Source: Massilia terrae (lineage in GTDB: Bacteria > Pseudomonadota > Gammaproteobacteria > Burkholderiales > Burkholderiaceae_D). Taken from it: a stretch of 64,000 nt of DNA. This document shows, piece after piece, positions 16,279 through 24,717 of this stretch (position 1 is the first letter of the stretch; the number at the start of each line of letters is the position of its first letter). The stretch is taken from assembly GCF_024753145.1 (NCBI RefSeq), contig NZ_JANUGU010000001.1, positions 1,488,001-1,552,000 on the forward strand. The letters are read 5' to 3'. Under the pieces are notes generated by a model. That model was given only the letters and a program-made list of their open reading frames with translations. It was not told the origin of the DNA and searched no databases. The position numbers were made by a program, and so were the translations under genes.

Positions 16279-17025
16279 ATGTTCGACATCGACATCCGCA
16301 AGACCGTCCGTTCGCCCAAGCGTGCGTTCGCGCTCCGCGTGGCATTTCGCACCGACAGCCAGCGCGTGGTGATCGTCGGCCCGTCCGGCTCCGGCAAGAG
16401 CCTGACGCTGCAAGCCATCGCCGGCCTCCTGCGTCCGGACGAGGGCCGCATCGCCGTCGCCGGAACGGAACTGTTCAACTCCGCCACCGGCCGCAACCTG
16501 CCGCCGCAAGCGCGCAAGGTCGGCTACCTGTTCCAGGACTACGCCCTGTTTCCGCACCTGAACGTCCGGCAGAACATCGGCTTCGGCCTCAACCGCGGCT
16601 GGTTCAACCGCGAAAACAGCGCCAGCGCCGTGGCGGTCGACCACTGGCTCGACATGTTCCGCCTGCGCCATGTCGCCCACCAGCGGCCGGATGAACTGTC
16701 CGGCGGCCAGCGCCAGCGCGTGGCCCTGGCGCGCGCCCTCGCCCCGCAGCCGTCGGCACTGCTGCTCGACGAACCGTTCGCCGCGCTCGACCGCGGACTG
16801 CGCGCCCGCCTGCGCGGCGAGCTGGACCGCATCCAGCGCCACCTCGGCATTCCGATGATACTGATCACGCACGACGAGGAAGATGCGGCCCTGCTCGGCG
16901 ACCACGTCGTCAGGCTGCGCGACGGCATGGTCGACGACGACCCGGATCGCATTGCCGACGCTGAAGGCGAGTGCGACGATCTGGCGCTACCGCCGGGCTT
17001 CACCCAAACGAATCCGAACCCATGA
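16279..17025 (+). CDS. modC: Molybdate ABC transporter ATPase ModC, short form without Mop/TOBE domain
   Basis: 248 aa. Walker A GPSGSGKS, Q-loop LFQDYALFP, signature LSGGQRQRVALARAL, Walker B ALLLDEPFAALD and H-loop LITHDEED are all intact, so ATP hydrolysis should be normal. Typical ModC is about 350 aa with a C-terminal molybdate-binding TOBE/Mop domain; here the chain stops about 25 residues after the NBD. Trans-inhibition by a ModC-bound oxyanion is therefore unlikely. The stop overlaps the modE start (ATGA). Confidence 0.94.
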   Translation: MFDIDIRKTVRSPKRAFALRVAFRTDSQRVVIVGPSGSGKSLTLQAIAGLLRPDEGRIAVAGTELFNSATGRNLPPQARKVGYLFQDYALFPHLNVRQNIGFGLNRGWFNRENSASAVAVDHWLDMFRLRHVAHQRPDELSGGQRQRVALARALAPQPSALLLDEPFAALDRGLRARLRGELDRIQRHLGIPMILITHDEEDAALLGDHVVRLRDGMVDDDPDRIADAEGECDDLALPPGFTQTNPNP

Positions 17026-17837
17026 CGGCATCAGAGGACAAGGGCATCGCACTGGACGGATCGGTCTGGCTGACGGTCGGTGGCGAGAATTTCGGCGGCC
17101 ACGCGCGGCTCGCGCTGCTGGCGCAAATCGCCGCCTGCGGATCGATCAGCCAGGCCGCCAAGGCGGTCGGGATGAGCTACAAGGCCGCGTGGGACGCGGT
17201 GGACGCCATGAACAACCTGGCCGGCGAAGCGCTGGTCGAACGGCTGGCGGGAGGCAAAGGCGGCGGCGGCACCCGGCTCACCGGGCGTGGACAGCAGCTG
17301 GTGCGCAATTTCGAGCTGGTCGAACGCGAGCACCGGCGCTTTGTCGAACGCCTTGGCCGGCAAGCGGGCGGCCTTGATGAAGATTACTTGCTCATGAGGA
17401 GAGTCAGCATGAGAACGAGCGCACGCAACCAGTTCTACGGCACCGTCAGTTCGATCAAGCAAGGGGCCGTCAACGACGAGATCGAGCTCGATGTCGCGGG
17501 CGGGCACAAGATCGTCGCCACCATCACGCGGGCCAGCACGCAGGAGCTGGGATTGCGCGTCGGCGCCGAAGCGCTGGCGCTGATCAAGGCCTCCGCCATC
17601 ATCCTCGCCAGCGCGGACACCGACGCGCGCTTTTCTGCTGGCAACCGGCTGACCGGCGTCGTCTCGCGCCTGCAGCCGGGCGCGGTCAATGCCGAGGTCG
17701 TCATCGAGCTGTCTGGCGGCGGCTCGGTGGCGGCTATCATCACCAACGACAGCAGCGAAGCGCTGGGGCTCGCGGTCGGCGAGCCGGTGTCGGCGCTCTT
17801 TAATGCATCCAGCGTGATCCTCGCGGTGCCGGATTAA
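17022..17837 (+). CDS. modE: Molybdate-dependent transcriptional regulator ModE
   Basis: 271 aa. N-terminal LysR-like winged helix at residues about 20-110 (LLAQIAACGSISQAAKAVGM, SYKAAWDAVDAMN, GGGGTRLTGRGQQLV). Two tandem Mop domains follow at about 132-197 (ARNQFYGTVSSIKQGAVNDE) and 204-270 (AGNRLTGVVSRLQPGAVNAE). Molybdate binding makes the dimer bind the TATATA-type palindrome. Being translationally coupled to modC and located behind the operator at 14771, it is autorepressed. The start ATG 17022 overlaps the modC stop. Confidence 0.95.
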   Translation: MTASEDKGIALDGSVWLTVGGENFGGHARLALLAQIAACGSISQAAKAVGMSYKAAWDAVDAMNNLAGEALVERLAGGKGGGGTRLTGRGQQLVRNFELVEREHRRFVERLGRQAGGLDEDYLLMRRVSMRTSARNQFYGTVSSIKQGAVNDEIELDVAGGHKIVATITRASTQELGLRVGAEALALIKASAIILASADTDARFSAGNRLTGVVSRLQPGAVNAEVVIELSGGGSVAAIITNDSSEALGLAVGEPVSALFNASSVILAVPD

Positions 17838-17848
17838 CTGCAAAAGAG

Positions 17849-17934
17849 GCCGTCGCCCCGGCGAAGGCCGGGGCCCATAGACAGCTTGAGTTGTCGAGCG
17901 CTCAGCATAAATCCCGGCCTTCGTCGGGACGACG
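17849..17934 (+). repeat. Inverted repeat pair, second REP-like family
   Basis: CGTCGCCCCGGCGAAGGCCG (17851-17870), then GGG and CCCAT, faces ATCCCGGCCTTCGTCGGGAC followed by GACG (17911-17934). The core (CCGGCGAAGGCCGG) differs from the GCAGGCGGGAA family elsewhere in the window. It lies between the modE stop and a convergent gene. Confidence 0.65.
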
Positions 17935-17952
17935 TGCAGTGCGCTACTTGGG

Positions 17953-18594
17953 CTACTCCGAACGATCGTAGCCGAACTGGATACCAGCCGTGCCGCCCGT
18001 CTCGATGAACAGGTTGATAAACGCAGGCACCGTTTCCTTGCGCTGCCAGTCCCGCTGCAGCTCGCAGAACAATTGCGCCACGCTGATCATCTTGCCGCCG
18101 GCCTGTTCGATGCGGCGCAGCGCCATTTCATGCGCCGTCACCGAGGTGCCACCCACCGCGTCGGCGACAACATAAACCTCGTAACCCGCCTCCAGCGCAT
18201 CGAGCGACGGAAAGGTCAGGCAGGCCTCGGTCCACAAGGCCGTCATGATGAGCTTCTTGCGGCCGGTGGCTTCCACGGCCTTGCGGAATTCGACGTCTTC
18301 CCACGCATTGATGCTCGTGCGGTCATAGGTCGGGTAATCGCCCAGCACCTTGCGCAACTGGCCGATGGGCGGCTTGTTCAATCCGGTCTTCACGTTCACG
18401 GTCGAGTGAACGATCGGTAGTTGGTAGGCGATCGCGGCTTTCGCGGTGCCGACGATGTTATTCACGAGCAGTTGCCGATCCATTGAGGCGATCGAATTCA
18501 CCTGTACAGGCTGGTAATCGATAACGATGAACGCCGCGTTCTGGGGAGTCAGCAGTTGATCCTGGAGCGGGTCGCGGATAGCTTCACTTGTCAT
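17953..18594 (-). CDS. Isochorismatase-family hydrolase (YcaC-like)
   Basis: 213 aa cytosolic cysteine hydrolase. The catalytic triad of the family can be placed: Asp at about 26 (AFIVIDYQPVQV), Lys in the TGLNKPPIGQL region, and the nucleophilic Cys in ALWTEACLTFPS, followed by the usual GYEVYVVADAVGGTS. The order TEACLTF with SVTAHEMALRRIEQAGG fits the YcaC/amidohydrolase branch rather than true isochorismatases. The substrate is unknown. The ATG 18594 is preceded by GAAGGAG. Confidence 0.88.
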   Translation of the reverse strand: MTSEAIRDPLQDQLLTPQNAAFIVIDYQPVQVNSIASMDRQLLVNNIVGTAKAAIAYQLPIVHSTVNVKTGLNKPPIGQLRKVLGDYPTYDRTSINAWEDVEFRKAVEATGRKKLIMTALWTEACLTFPSLDALEAGYEVYVVADAVGGTSVTAHEMALRRIEQAGGKMISVAQLFCELQRDWQRKETVPAFINLFIETGGTAGIQFGYDRSE

Positions 18595-18708
18595 GTCGGT
18601 CTCCTTCGGGTTTTCAGGGCGCTGCAGCGGAATGTCAGCATACGCCTGATTCACGCGCAATTCGCGCACTTCCCTTGCCCGGATAGGTCAGGCCAGATAG
18701 CGGACTTG

Positions 18709-20004
18709 TCAGTGCAACTTGACCAGAGGCGTCGCCCTCCGCACCAGGAAGCGCGCGACCGCCAGCACGCCGGTGCGTATCGGGCCCAGCACGGCCTGGT
18801 GGTGCATCAGGTGCAGGCTCACGTACATCAGCCGCGCCACGAAACCTTCGACGAACCACGACGCCCCGCGCAGCGCGCCCATCAGGCTGCCGACCGTGGT
18901 GCCGTGGCCGATCGACACCAGTGAGCCATAGTCGCGGTACTTGTACGGCTTGTCCGGCGCCGGCTTGCCTTCCGCGCGGCGTACCAGCGTGTCGCACAGA
19001 TAATCGGCCTGCTGGTGCGCGGCTTGGGCACGCGGCGGGACCGGCTTGCCGTTGCCGTCGACGCAGGCCGCGCAATCGCCCAGCGCGTACACGTCCGGCA
19101 CGCCCTTCACTCGCAAGCGGTCGTCGACGTCGAGCCCGCCGCCGTGACCGGTCGGCAGCCCCAGCGAACCGAGGAATTCCGGCGCCCGGATGCCCGCCGC
19201 CCAGACGCACAGGTCGGCCGGATAGACATTGCCTTTCTTGTCGTGCACCTTGTCGGCGTCGATCTGGGTGACGCGGCAATCGGTGACCACCTTGATCGAG
19301 CGCTTGTCCAGCAGTCGCAGCGCCGCATTGGACACGCGCTCCGGCAGCGGCGCCAGGATGCGCGGCGCGCCTTCCAGCAGCGTGATGTGGACGTCGCGCC
19401 GTCCCTGCAGATGCGAGAAGCCATACACGGCATACGCGCCGGACGCCTCGCGCAGCTCGGCCGACAACTCGACCCCGGTCGCGCCGCCGCCGATGATGAC
19501 GATATTGATGCCGCCGTCGCCGCTTTCTTCCTTGTGCTCGTCGGCGCGCGCGAGCAGGCGCAGCAGGCGCAGGCGGAAGCGCTCCGCGTCTTCGGTGGCA
19601 TTCAGGGAGATGGTGTACTCGGCCGCGCCGGGCACGCCGAAATAGTTGGAGGTGCTGCCCACAGCCAGCACCAGCGAACCGTAGCCGAGATGGCGCTCCG
19701 GCAGCACTTCCTCGCCGCCGCCCGCCACGGCGCCGACGATGACCTTCCTGGCGGCGGTGTCGAGCCCGGTCATCGGGCCGTAGATGAAGGCGAAGCCGTT
19801 ATCGTGGGCCAGCATCTGGTACGACAGGCCTTCCTGGTGGATGTCCAGCGTGCCGGCCGCGACCTCGTGCAGCGATGGTTTCCAGATGTGGTACAGGCGG
19901 CTGTCGACCAGCGCAACCTTGCCCGGCCCGAGCTTGCGCCCGAGCTTGCATGCCAGTTCCAGCCCGCCGGCGCCGCCGCCTACGATCACGATCTCGCTCT
20001 GCAA
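18709..20004 (-). CDS. Type II NADH dehydrogenase (NDH-2), FAD-dependent
   Basis: 431 aa pyridine-nucleotide-disulfide oxidoreductase. FAD-binding GGGAGGLELACKLG is at the N terminus and a second Rossmann motif IIGGGATGVELSAEL is near residue 165. YALGDCAACVDGNGKPVPPR, then AQAAHQQA is the NDH-2 signature around the quinone site. The C terminus is amphipathic and hydrophobic (GVLAVARFLVRRATPLV), consistent with peripheral membrane attachment. It passes electrons from NADH to quinone without proton pumping. The TTG at 20004 is chosen because ACGGAGG lies five bases before it; an upstream TTG at 20037 lacks a site. Confidence 0.9.
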   Translation of the reverse strand: MQSEIVIVGGGAGGLELACKLGRKLGPGKVALVDSRLYHIWKPSLHEVAAGTLDIHQEGLSYQMLAHDNGFAFIYGPMTGLDTAARKVIVGAVAGGGEEVLPERHLGYGSLVLAVGSTSNYFGVPGAAEYTISLNATEDAERFRLRLLRLLARADEHKEESGDGGINIVIIGGGATGVELSAELREASGAYAVYGFSHLQGRRDVHITLLEGAPRILAPLPERVSNAALRLLDKRSIKVVTDCRVTQIDADKVHDKKGNVYPADLCVWAAGIRAPEFLGSLGLPTGHGGGLDVDDRLRVKGVPDVYALGDCAACVDGNGKPVPPRAQAAHQQADYLCDTLVRRAEGKPAPDKPYKYRDYGSLVSIGHGTTVGSLMGALRGASWFVEGFVARLMYVSLHLMHHQAVLGPIRTGVLAVARFLVRRATPLVKLH

Positions 20005-20093
20005 ACCAACCTCCGTCAAGGAGCCCGTTGCGGGCAAACGGTGTCAGTCTACTACGAGCCCGGCGGCGCTGCCGGACGGCTGGGTTCTACCGC

Positions 20094-20567
20094 TCAGTCG
20101 CGGTCGTGGCCATGGCCGCGGCCGTGGCCACGGTCATCGTCGTCGCGGTCCTTGTCCTTGTAGCGGCCGTAGGCGTGACCACGGCCGTTGTCGTGGTGGT
20201 CGCGGTCGCGGTCGCGCCATTCGCCGCGCGGCGGACCATAGCTGTAGACCTCGCGATAGTGCGGCACGTACACACGCTCGTACCAGTCATCGGTGACGAA
20301 GTACACCGGCGCGCCGCAGGCACCATAGGCGCCGCAGTAACGGCCCCAGTGGGCACGCTGGTACTGCGGCACGCGCAGGTACATCGGCTGGACCGCGTAG
20401 CGCGGGGCGGCGATGACCACCGGCCGCGTGTCCACCAGCACCGGGCGGGTGTCGCCGATGTCGATCCGGCCGAAGAAGCCCGGCTGGCCGACCGCGATGC
20501 TGACGTTCTGCGCCAGGGCGGAAGCGGAAACGGCTACCAAAGCGGCGCCGATGAGAATCTTTTTCAT
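20094..20567 (-). CDS. Secreted protein with Asp/Arg/His/Gly-rich low-complexity tail
   Basis: 157 aa with signal peptide MKKILIGAALVAVSASALA. The mature part has a Tyr/Pro/Val-rich middle (VSIAVGQPGFFGRIDIGD, VVIAAPRYAVQP) with two Cys (YCGAYGACG). The tail of about 45 residues is almost only D, R, H, G and K (WRDRDRDHHDN, RGHGRGHGHDRD). Similar short exported proteins occur widely in Burkholderiales without assigned function; the tail could bind metals or polyanions. AGGA precedes the ATG. Confidence 0.75.
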   Translation of the reverse strand: MKKILIGAALVAVSASALAQNVSIAVGQPGFFGRIDIGDTRPVLVDTRPVVIAAPRYAVQPMYLRVPQYQRAHWGRYCGAYGACGAPVYFVTDDWYERVYVPHYREVYSYGPPRGEWRDRDRDHHDNGRGHAYGRYKDKDRDDDDRGHGRGHGHDRD

Positions 20568-20644
20568 GCTGTCCTCACATGTGATTATGTTATGCCTGAA
20601 GTGTAGCAGCCCAACTCGGCGGCTACCCATGTTGTTACAGACAT

Positions 20645-21409
20645 TCACATGTTTCGAAACAATGTCATAAATGGTTGGCTCACGGTCAATGTTTCAGGCC
20701 GATTCTTTAAGCGCAGCAATCCGCGCCCGGCTTCATCGCGCGACACCGACGCGATGGCGCGCATGTTGACGATGGTCGAGCGGTGGATCTGGCGGAACAG
20801 GGCCGGGTCGAGCGCGCCCAGCAGTTCGCGCAGCGTGGTGCGCAGCAGGGCCTCGCCGTCGGCCGTCATCACCACCGTGTACTTGGTGTCGGACTGGAAA
20901 TAGACCACGTCCTCGACCATGATCAGGCGGGTCTCGGTGCCGCGGCTGGCCGTGATCCAGGCCAACGGCGGCGCCTTGCGCGGCGCGCCGTGGCCCAGCT
21001 GCCGCACCAGGTCGGCCAACAGTTGCGGATCGGGCCCGCCCTGCCCCATCCGGCTCTTCAGGCGGCGCAAGGTCGCGTCCAGCCGCTCGCGCGTGACCGG
21101 CTTGAGCAGGTAGTCGACAGCGCCGCGCTCGAAGGCATCCAGGGCATGCTGTTCGTAGGCGGTCACGAACACCACCTGGGTGCGCGGGCTGGCCTCGACC
21201 AGCGCGGCCGCCACTTCCAGCCCGGACAGGCCAGGCATGCGGATGTCGAGGAAGGCGAAGTCCGGCTGGTGCTGGGCGATCGCTTCCAGCGCGGCAGCGC
21301 CGTCCTCGCACACGGCGAGCTGTTCGACGTCCGGCGCCGCCTCGGCCAGCTGCTTGGACAGCTCGGCGCGCAGCAGGTCCTCGTCCTCGGCGATCACGCA
21401 ACTAGGCAT
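20645..21409 (-). CDS. LytTR-family response regulator
   Basis: 254 aa. Receiver with acidic pair in VIAEDED, Asp at about 55 (FAFLDIRMPGLSG) and Lys in YLLKPVTRERL. A C-terminal LytTR DNA-binding domain at about 155-250 includes DVVYFQSDTKYTVV and FRQIHRSTIVNMRAI. The start ATG 21409 lies inside the last codons of the upstream kinase gene (8-bp overlap), so the pair is translationally coupled. Likely cognate of the LytS-type kinase. Confidence 0.92.
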   Translation of the reverse strand: MPSCVIAEDEDLLRAELSKQLAEAAPDVEQLAVCEDGAAALEAIAQHQPDFAFLDIRMPGLSGLEVAAALVEASPRTQVVFVTAYEQHALDAFERGAVDYLLKPVTRERLDATLRRLKSRMGQGGPDPQLLADLVRQLGHGAPRKAPPLAWITASRGTETRLIMVEDVVYFQSDTKYTVVMTADGEALLRTTLRELLGALDPALFRQIHRSTIVNMRAIASVSRDEAGRGLLRLKNRPETLTVSQPFMTLFRNM

Positions 21410-22640
21410 GGGCGGCCTCCACCGGCAGCTGGTACGGCAGGTTGATGGTGGCCGCAACGCCGCTCGGGAAATTCGAGGTCAGCACGAAGGAGGCGGCGTC
21501 GCCGTAGCCAAGACGCAGCCGTTCGCGCACATTCGACAGGCCGATGCCGCTGCCGCCGGCGTTGCCGGTCAGGCCCATGCCGTCGTCCGCCACCGTCACC
21601 GACAGCGTGCCGCCATGCACGCGGGCGAACACCCAGATGTTGCCGCCGCCCGGCTTCGGCTCCAGCCCGTGCTTGATCGCATTCTCGGCCAGGGTCTGGA
21701 TCATCATCGCCGGGAAGGGATGCGCGTGCAGGGTCTGGTCCACCTGCAGCTGGGTTTCCAGCCGCGCGCCCATGCGGATCTTGAGGATGTCGAGGTAGGC
21801 GCGGGTGCGTTCCATTTCCTGCCCCAAGGTGGAGATGCCGTCGCCGCCACGCGGCAGCGAATGGCGCAGGTACTGGATCAGGTTGCCGAGCATCTGGTCG
21901 GCCAGCGGCGGATCGCTGCGCGTCAGCAGTTGGGCGTTGGCCAGCGTGTTGTACAGGAAGTGCGGCTCGACCTGGGCCTGCAGCAGGTTCAGGCGCGCCA
22001 CCGCCAGCTCCTTGGCGGCGACGGTGTCGCGCACGCTGTCCTGTTCGCCGCGGCGGGCGGCCGCCACCCGGCGCGTAATGGCGCGCACGATCGCTTCCGC
22101 GTTCTCGAAGTTGGTGCCGTGGTCGACCAGGAACCAGTCGGTCCAGGCCGGGCGTTCCGGCTCGCAGACCAGCAGCGCGCTGCCCGCTTCGCCGTTCGGC
22201 GTGACCGTGACCAGCACCTGGTTGCGCGCGCGCCGCGCCACCCCGCCGTAGGGATCGATGCGCTTGACCTTGGCCCGCACCTGCAGGCTGTCGCGGGCGC
22301 TGTCGACCACTTGCGCGCCGGGCAGTTCGCGGATCGCGGCATCGACCAGGTCGAAGGCGGCGCCGGCCTCGAACGGGATCTCGACCTGGCGCCGCTGGCG
22401 GGCCGACAGCGCGCTGGCGTCGAGGCGGCCGGCCACCAGGCGCACCCGCAGCACGTGCGAGCAGGCGATCGACAGCACGGTCAGGGCCAGCGCGAAGCCG
22501 CCCATCACACCCAGGCCCTCGACCCAGTGGTAGCCGTTCATTCCTGGCCGGACCGCTTCTCCAATGCTGATCACGAAGAACAGGTAGACCAGGAACCAGA
22601 CCAGCACCAGCCGGAAAGTAGTAAAAATGGCAGCAATCAT
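21402..22640 (-). CDS. LytS/YehU-type membrane sensor histidine kinase
   Basis: 412 aa. Two N-terminal TM helices (FRLVLVWFLVYLFFVISIG; GLGVMGGFALALTVLSIA) are followed by an unusual cytoplasmic linker of about 140 residues with PWTDWF-like aromatic motifs (RPAWTDWFLVDHGTNFEN). The His_kinase domain has phospho-His in LQAQVEPHFLYNTLAN, the HATPase AENAIKHGLEPKPGGG, and GIGLSNVRERLRLGYG. Sensing probably occurs in the membrane, since almost no periplasmic loop exists. It is upstream of and overlaps its LytTR partner. Confidence 0.9.
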   Translation of the reverse strand: MIAAIFTTFRLVLVWFLVYLFFVISIGEAVRPGMNGYHWVEGLGVMGGFALALTVLSIACSHVLRVRLVAGRLDASALSARQRRQVEIPFEAGAAFDLVDAAIRELPGAQVVDSARDSLQVRAKVKRIDPYGGVARRARNQVLVTVTPNGEAGSALLVCEPERPAWTDWFLVDHGTNFENAEAIVRAITRRVAAARRGEQDSVRDTVAAKELAVARLNLLQAQVEPHFLYNTLANAQLLTRSDPPLADQMLGNLIQYLRHSLPRGGDGISTLGQEMERTRAYLDILKIRMGARLETQLQVDQTLHAHPFPAMMIQTLAENAIKHGLEPKPGGGNIWVFARVHGGTLSVTVADDGMGLTGNAGGSGIGLSNVRERLRLGYGDAASFVLTSNFPSGVAATINLPYQLPVEAAHA

Positions 22641-22801
22641 GATGGGCTCAACTGTAGTGGGAGTGATTCGAGCTTAGCAAGCCATTTCTGCGTCTTCGCC
22701 CCTGATCCGACCAAGCCCCGCCTGCACCGACGAAGCCGGGGCGGCGCGGCGCGAAAGCCACACCCCGGGCCGTATCTGTCGCCCCGGGCGCAGGCAGCCG
22801 C

Positions 22802-22807
22802 TACAAT
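22802..22807 (+). promoter_or_regulatory. -10 box of the outer-membrane barrel gene
   Basis: TACAAT, 35 bases before the ATG at 22843; GAAAGG at 22831-22836 is the ribosome site. The rest of the 22641-22842 gap shows nothing else. Confidence 0.55.
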
Positions 22808-22842
22808 GCCGCACAGTTTTTATCTTTTTAGAAAGGCACTCG

Positions 22843-23514
22843 ATGTTTGCGAAGCACTCCGCGCTCGTCCTCGCCGCCGCCCTGCTGGCGGCCGGCGCCG
22901 CCCACGCCCAGGTCGCCGCGACGCTTGACGCCGGCACCACCGGCGCCGGCCTGCACCTGGTAGTCCCGATGGAAACCTACCTCAATGGCCGTTTCGGCGT
23001 GAACGCGTTCAATCACGACATGGACAAGCGTTCCGGCGCCGTCGATTACGACATGAAGGGCAAGCTGCGCACCGTCGACATCCTGTTCGACTGGTATCTG
23101 CGCGAGGGCAGCCCGTTTCGCCTGACCGGCGGCATCCTCTACAACGACAACCAGTTCCACGCCACCGGCAAGGCCAGCTCGGGCAGCTTCACGCTCAACG
23201 GCAACACCTACACGGCGGCCGACGTCGGCCTGCTGACCGGCACCGTGAAATTCCGCAAGGCCGCGCCCTACTTCGGTATCGGCTGGGGCAATCCGCTGGC
23301 GGGCAGCAAGCGCCTGCAGTTCAGCGGCGACCTCGGCGCTTTCTACCAGGGCAATGCGGATGTGCACCTGGTGAGCCTGGGCTGCACGACGTCGAACACG
23401 GTGTGCTCGGCCATCGCCCATGACGTGGCGGTCGAGCAGGCGCGCGTGAAGTCGGACATGCAGTCCTACAAGTTCTACCCGGTGCTGCGCGCCAGCGTCT
23501 CCTACCGTTTCTGA
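22843..23514 (+). CDS. Outer-membrane beta-barrel protein
   Basis: 223 aa with a signal peptide ([22 protein letters not shown], cleaved before Q). The mature protein has alternating hydrophobic/polar strands (GGILYNDNQFHATGK, APYFGIGWGNPLAG) and ends in a C-terminal Phe (VSYRF) recognised by the BAM machinery. Size and motifs (FRLTGGILYNDN, PYFGIGWGN) fit small OmpW/OmpA-like barrels commonly annotated as outer membrane protein. A Cys pair lies in a predicted loop. Specific substrate unknown. Confidence 0.82.
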   Translation: MFAKHSALVLAAALLAAGAAHAQVAATLDAGTTGAGLHLVVPMETYLNGRFGVNAFNHDMDKRSGAVDYDMKGKLRTVDILFDWYLREGSPFRLTGGILYNDNQFHATGKASSGSFTLNGNTYTAADVGLLTGTVKFRKAAPYFGIGWGNPLAGSKRLQFSGDLGAFYQGNADVHLVSLGCTTSNTVCSAIAHDVAVEQARVKSDMQSYKFYPVLRASVSYRF

Positions 23515-23570
23515 ACGCTGCGCCGGGTGACGGCGCGCACGGCTATGATGGTTCTTGAAGGAGGACCATC

Positions 23571-23693
23571 ATGCGCCATCCGTTCATCCGCCTGTTTGCA
23601 CTCGTGCTGACCGTCGCGCTGGCCGCAGGCTGCCACGAGAAGCCGCCGAAGCCCAGCGTCGCCGTCGTCCCCGCGGCGGGCTTCTGCGATTGA
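23571..23693 (+). CDS. Tiny (40 aa) predicted lipoprotein
   Basis: 40 codons: MRHPFIRLFALVLTVALAAG, then a lipobox Cys (LAAGC), then HEKPPKPSVAVVPAAGFCD. A strong AAGGAGG lies six bases before the ATG and TATGAT at 23544-23549 could be the -10, so it looks expressed. The mature part would be only about 19 residues. Its stop codon lies within the first of two repeated operator-like motifs before the CDF gene. No family was recognised. Confidence 0.6.
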   Translation: MRHPFIRLFALVLTVALAAGCHEKPPKPSVAVVPAAGFCD

Positions 23694-23735
23694 AATTTTA
23701 TTTCACCAATGGCAACTTATTGAAAGAAAATTTCA
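23690..23735 (+). promoter_or_regulatory. Two direct copies of TTGAAA-N5-TTTCA ahead of the CDF gene
   Basis: TTGAAATTTTATTTCA (23690-23705) and TTGAAAGAAAATTTCA (23720-23735) are each near-palindromic and start 30 bp apart, about three helical turns. They end five bases before the CDF start codon in an AT-rich patch unlike the surroundings. This looks like a regulator-binding pair controlling the metal-handling genes; the regulator is unknown. Confidence 0.55.
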
Positions 23736-23739
23736 CTCT

Positions 23740-24708
23740 ATGCAAGAAGGCGACGCGCCACCAGCCATCAAGGAAAGTTCGCGCAAGGTCATCTTCGCGG
23801 CGGTGATCGCCAACCTGGGCATCGCGGGCGCCAAGTTCGCTGTCGCCTTGCTGACCGGCAGCGCCGCGATGATGGCCGAAGGCATCCACTCCGCGGTCGA
23901 CACCGGCAACGAACTCCTGCTGCTGGTCGGCGAAAAGATGAGCAACCTGCCGCCCTCCCCGCGCCATCCCTTCGGCTACGGCAAGGCGATCTATTTCTGG
24001 GCGCTGCTGGTCGCGCTGTCCGTCTTCACCCTCGGCGGCGGCCTGTCGATCTACCACGGCGTGCAGGCCCTGCGCCGCCCCGAGCCGATCGCGAATCCGT
24101 TCTGGAACTATCTGGTGCTGGCCATCGCCGCCGGCTTCGAAGGCTATAGCTGGAATGTGTCGCGCAAGGCGCTCAACCAGGTACGCAAATCCGGCAGCAG
24201 CCTGTGGCAGGCGGTCCATAACAGCAAGGACGCGTCCGTCTTCACCGTGTTCATCGAAGACAGCACCGCGCTCATCGGCGTCGCGATCGCCGCGCTCGGC
24301 ATCGGGCTCGGCCAGATATTCGACAACCCCTACTTCGATCCCGCCGCCTCGGTCGCGGTCGGCCTCCTGCTGGTCGGCGCCGCCGTCACCCTGGCGCGCG
24401 AGACCGGCGCGCTGCTGGTCGGCGAAGGCATCGGCCGCGAACAGACCGGCCGGCTGCGCGAAATCTTTTGCTCCGATCCCGGCATCATGACCGTCGGGCG
24501 CCTGCTCACCATGCAGCTGGGGCCGGACGAAGTGCTGCTGACGGCGGCCGTGCTGTTCAAGCGCGGCATGCGTATCGACGAGGTCGAGGAAGCCATCCGG
24601 CGCCTGGAAGCCAAGGTGCGCGAAGCCAACCCGGCCATCCAGCACATCTATTTCAAGTCGGCCGGACTGGCCGATGGCGAGGCGCCGAAGGACGAGCCTG
24701 CGTGCTAG
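23740..24708 (+). CDS. Cation diffusion facilitator (CDF) family transporter
   Basis: 322 aa inner-membrane protein with about six TM helices. CDF site motifs are present: AEGIHSAVDTGNE in TM2 and HNSKDASVFTVFIEDS in TM5, including Asp/His-type ligands. A C-terminal cytoplasmic domain of about 85 residues follows (LLTMQLGPDEVLLTAAVLF). CDF proteins export divalent cations (Zn, Co, Fe, Mn) in exchange for protons. It is the first of four same-strand metal-handling genes. No ribosome site precedes ATG 23740, and the start sits directly behind the TTGAAA repeats, so translation may be leaderless or weak. Confidence 0.88.
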   Translation: MQEGDAPPAIKESSRKVIFAAVIANLGIAGAKFAVALLTGSAAMMAEGIHSAVDTGNELLLLVGEKMSNLPPSPRHPFGYGKAIYFWALLVALSVFTLGGGLSIYHGVQALRRPEPIANPFWNYLVLAIAAGFEGYSWNVSRKALNQVRKSGSSLWQAVHNSKDASVFTVFIEDSTALIGVAIAALGIGLGQIFDNPYFDPAASVAVGLLLVGAAVTLARETGALLVGEGIGREQTGRLREIFCSDPGIMTVGRLLTMQLGPDEVLLTAAVLFKRGMRIDEVEEAIRRLEAKVREANPAIQHIYFKSAGLADGEAPKDEPAC

Positions 24709-24717
24709 AATTGCCGC

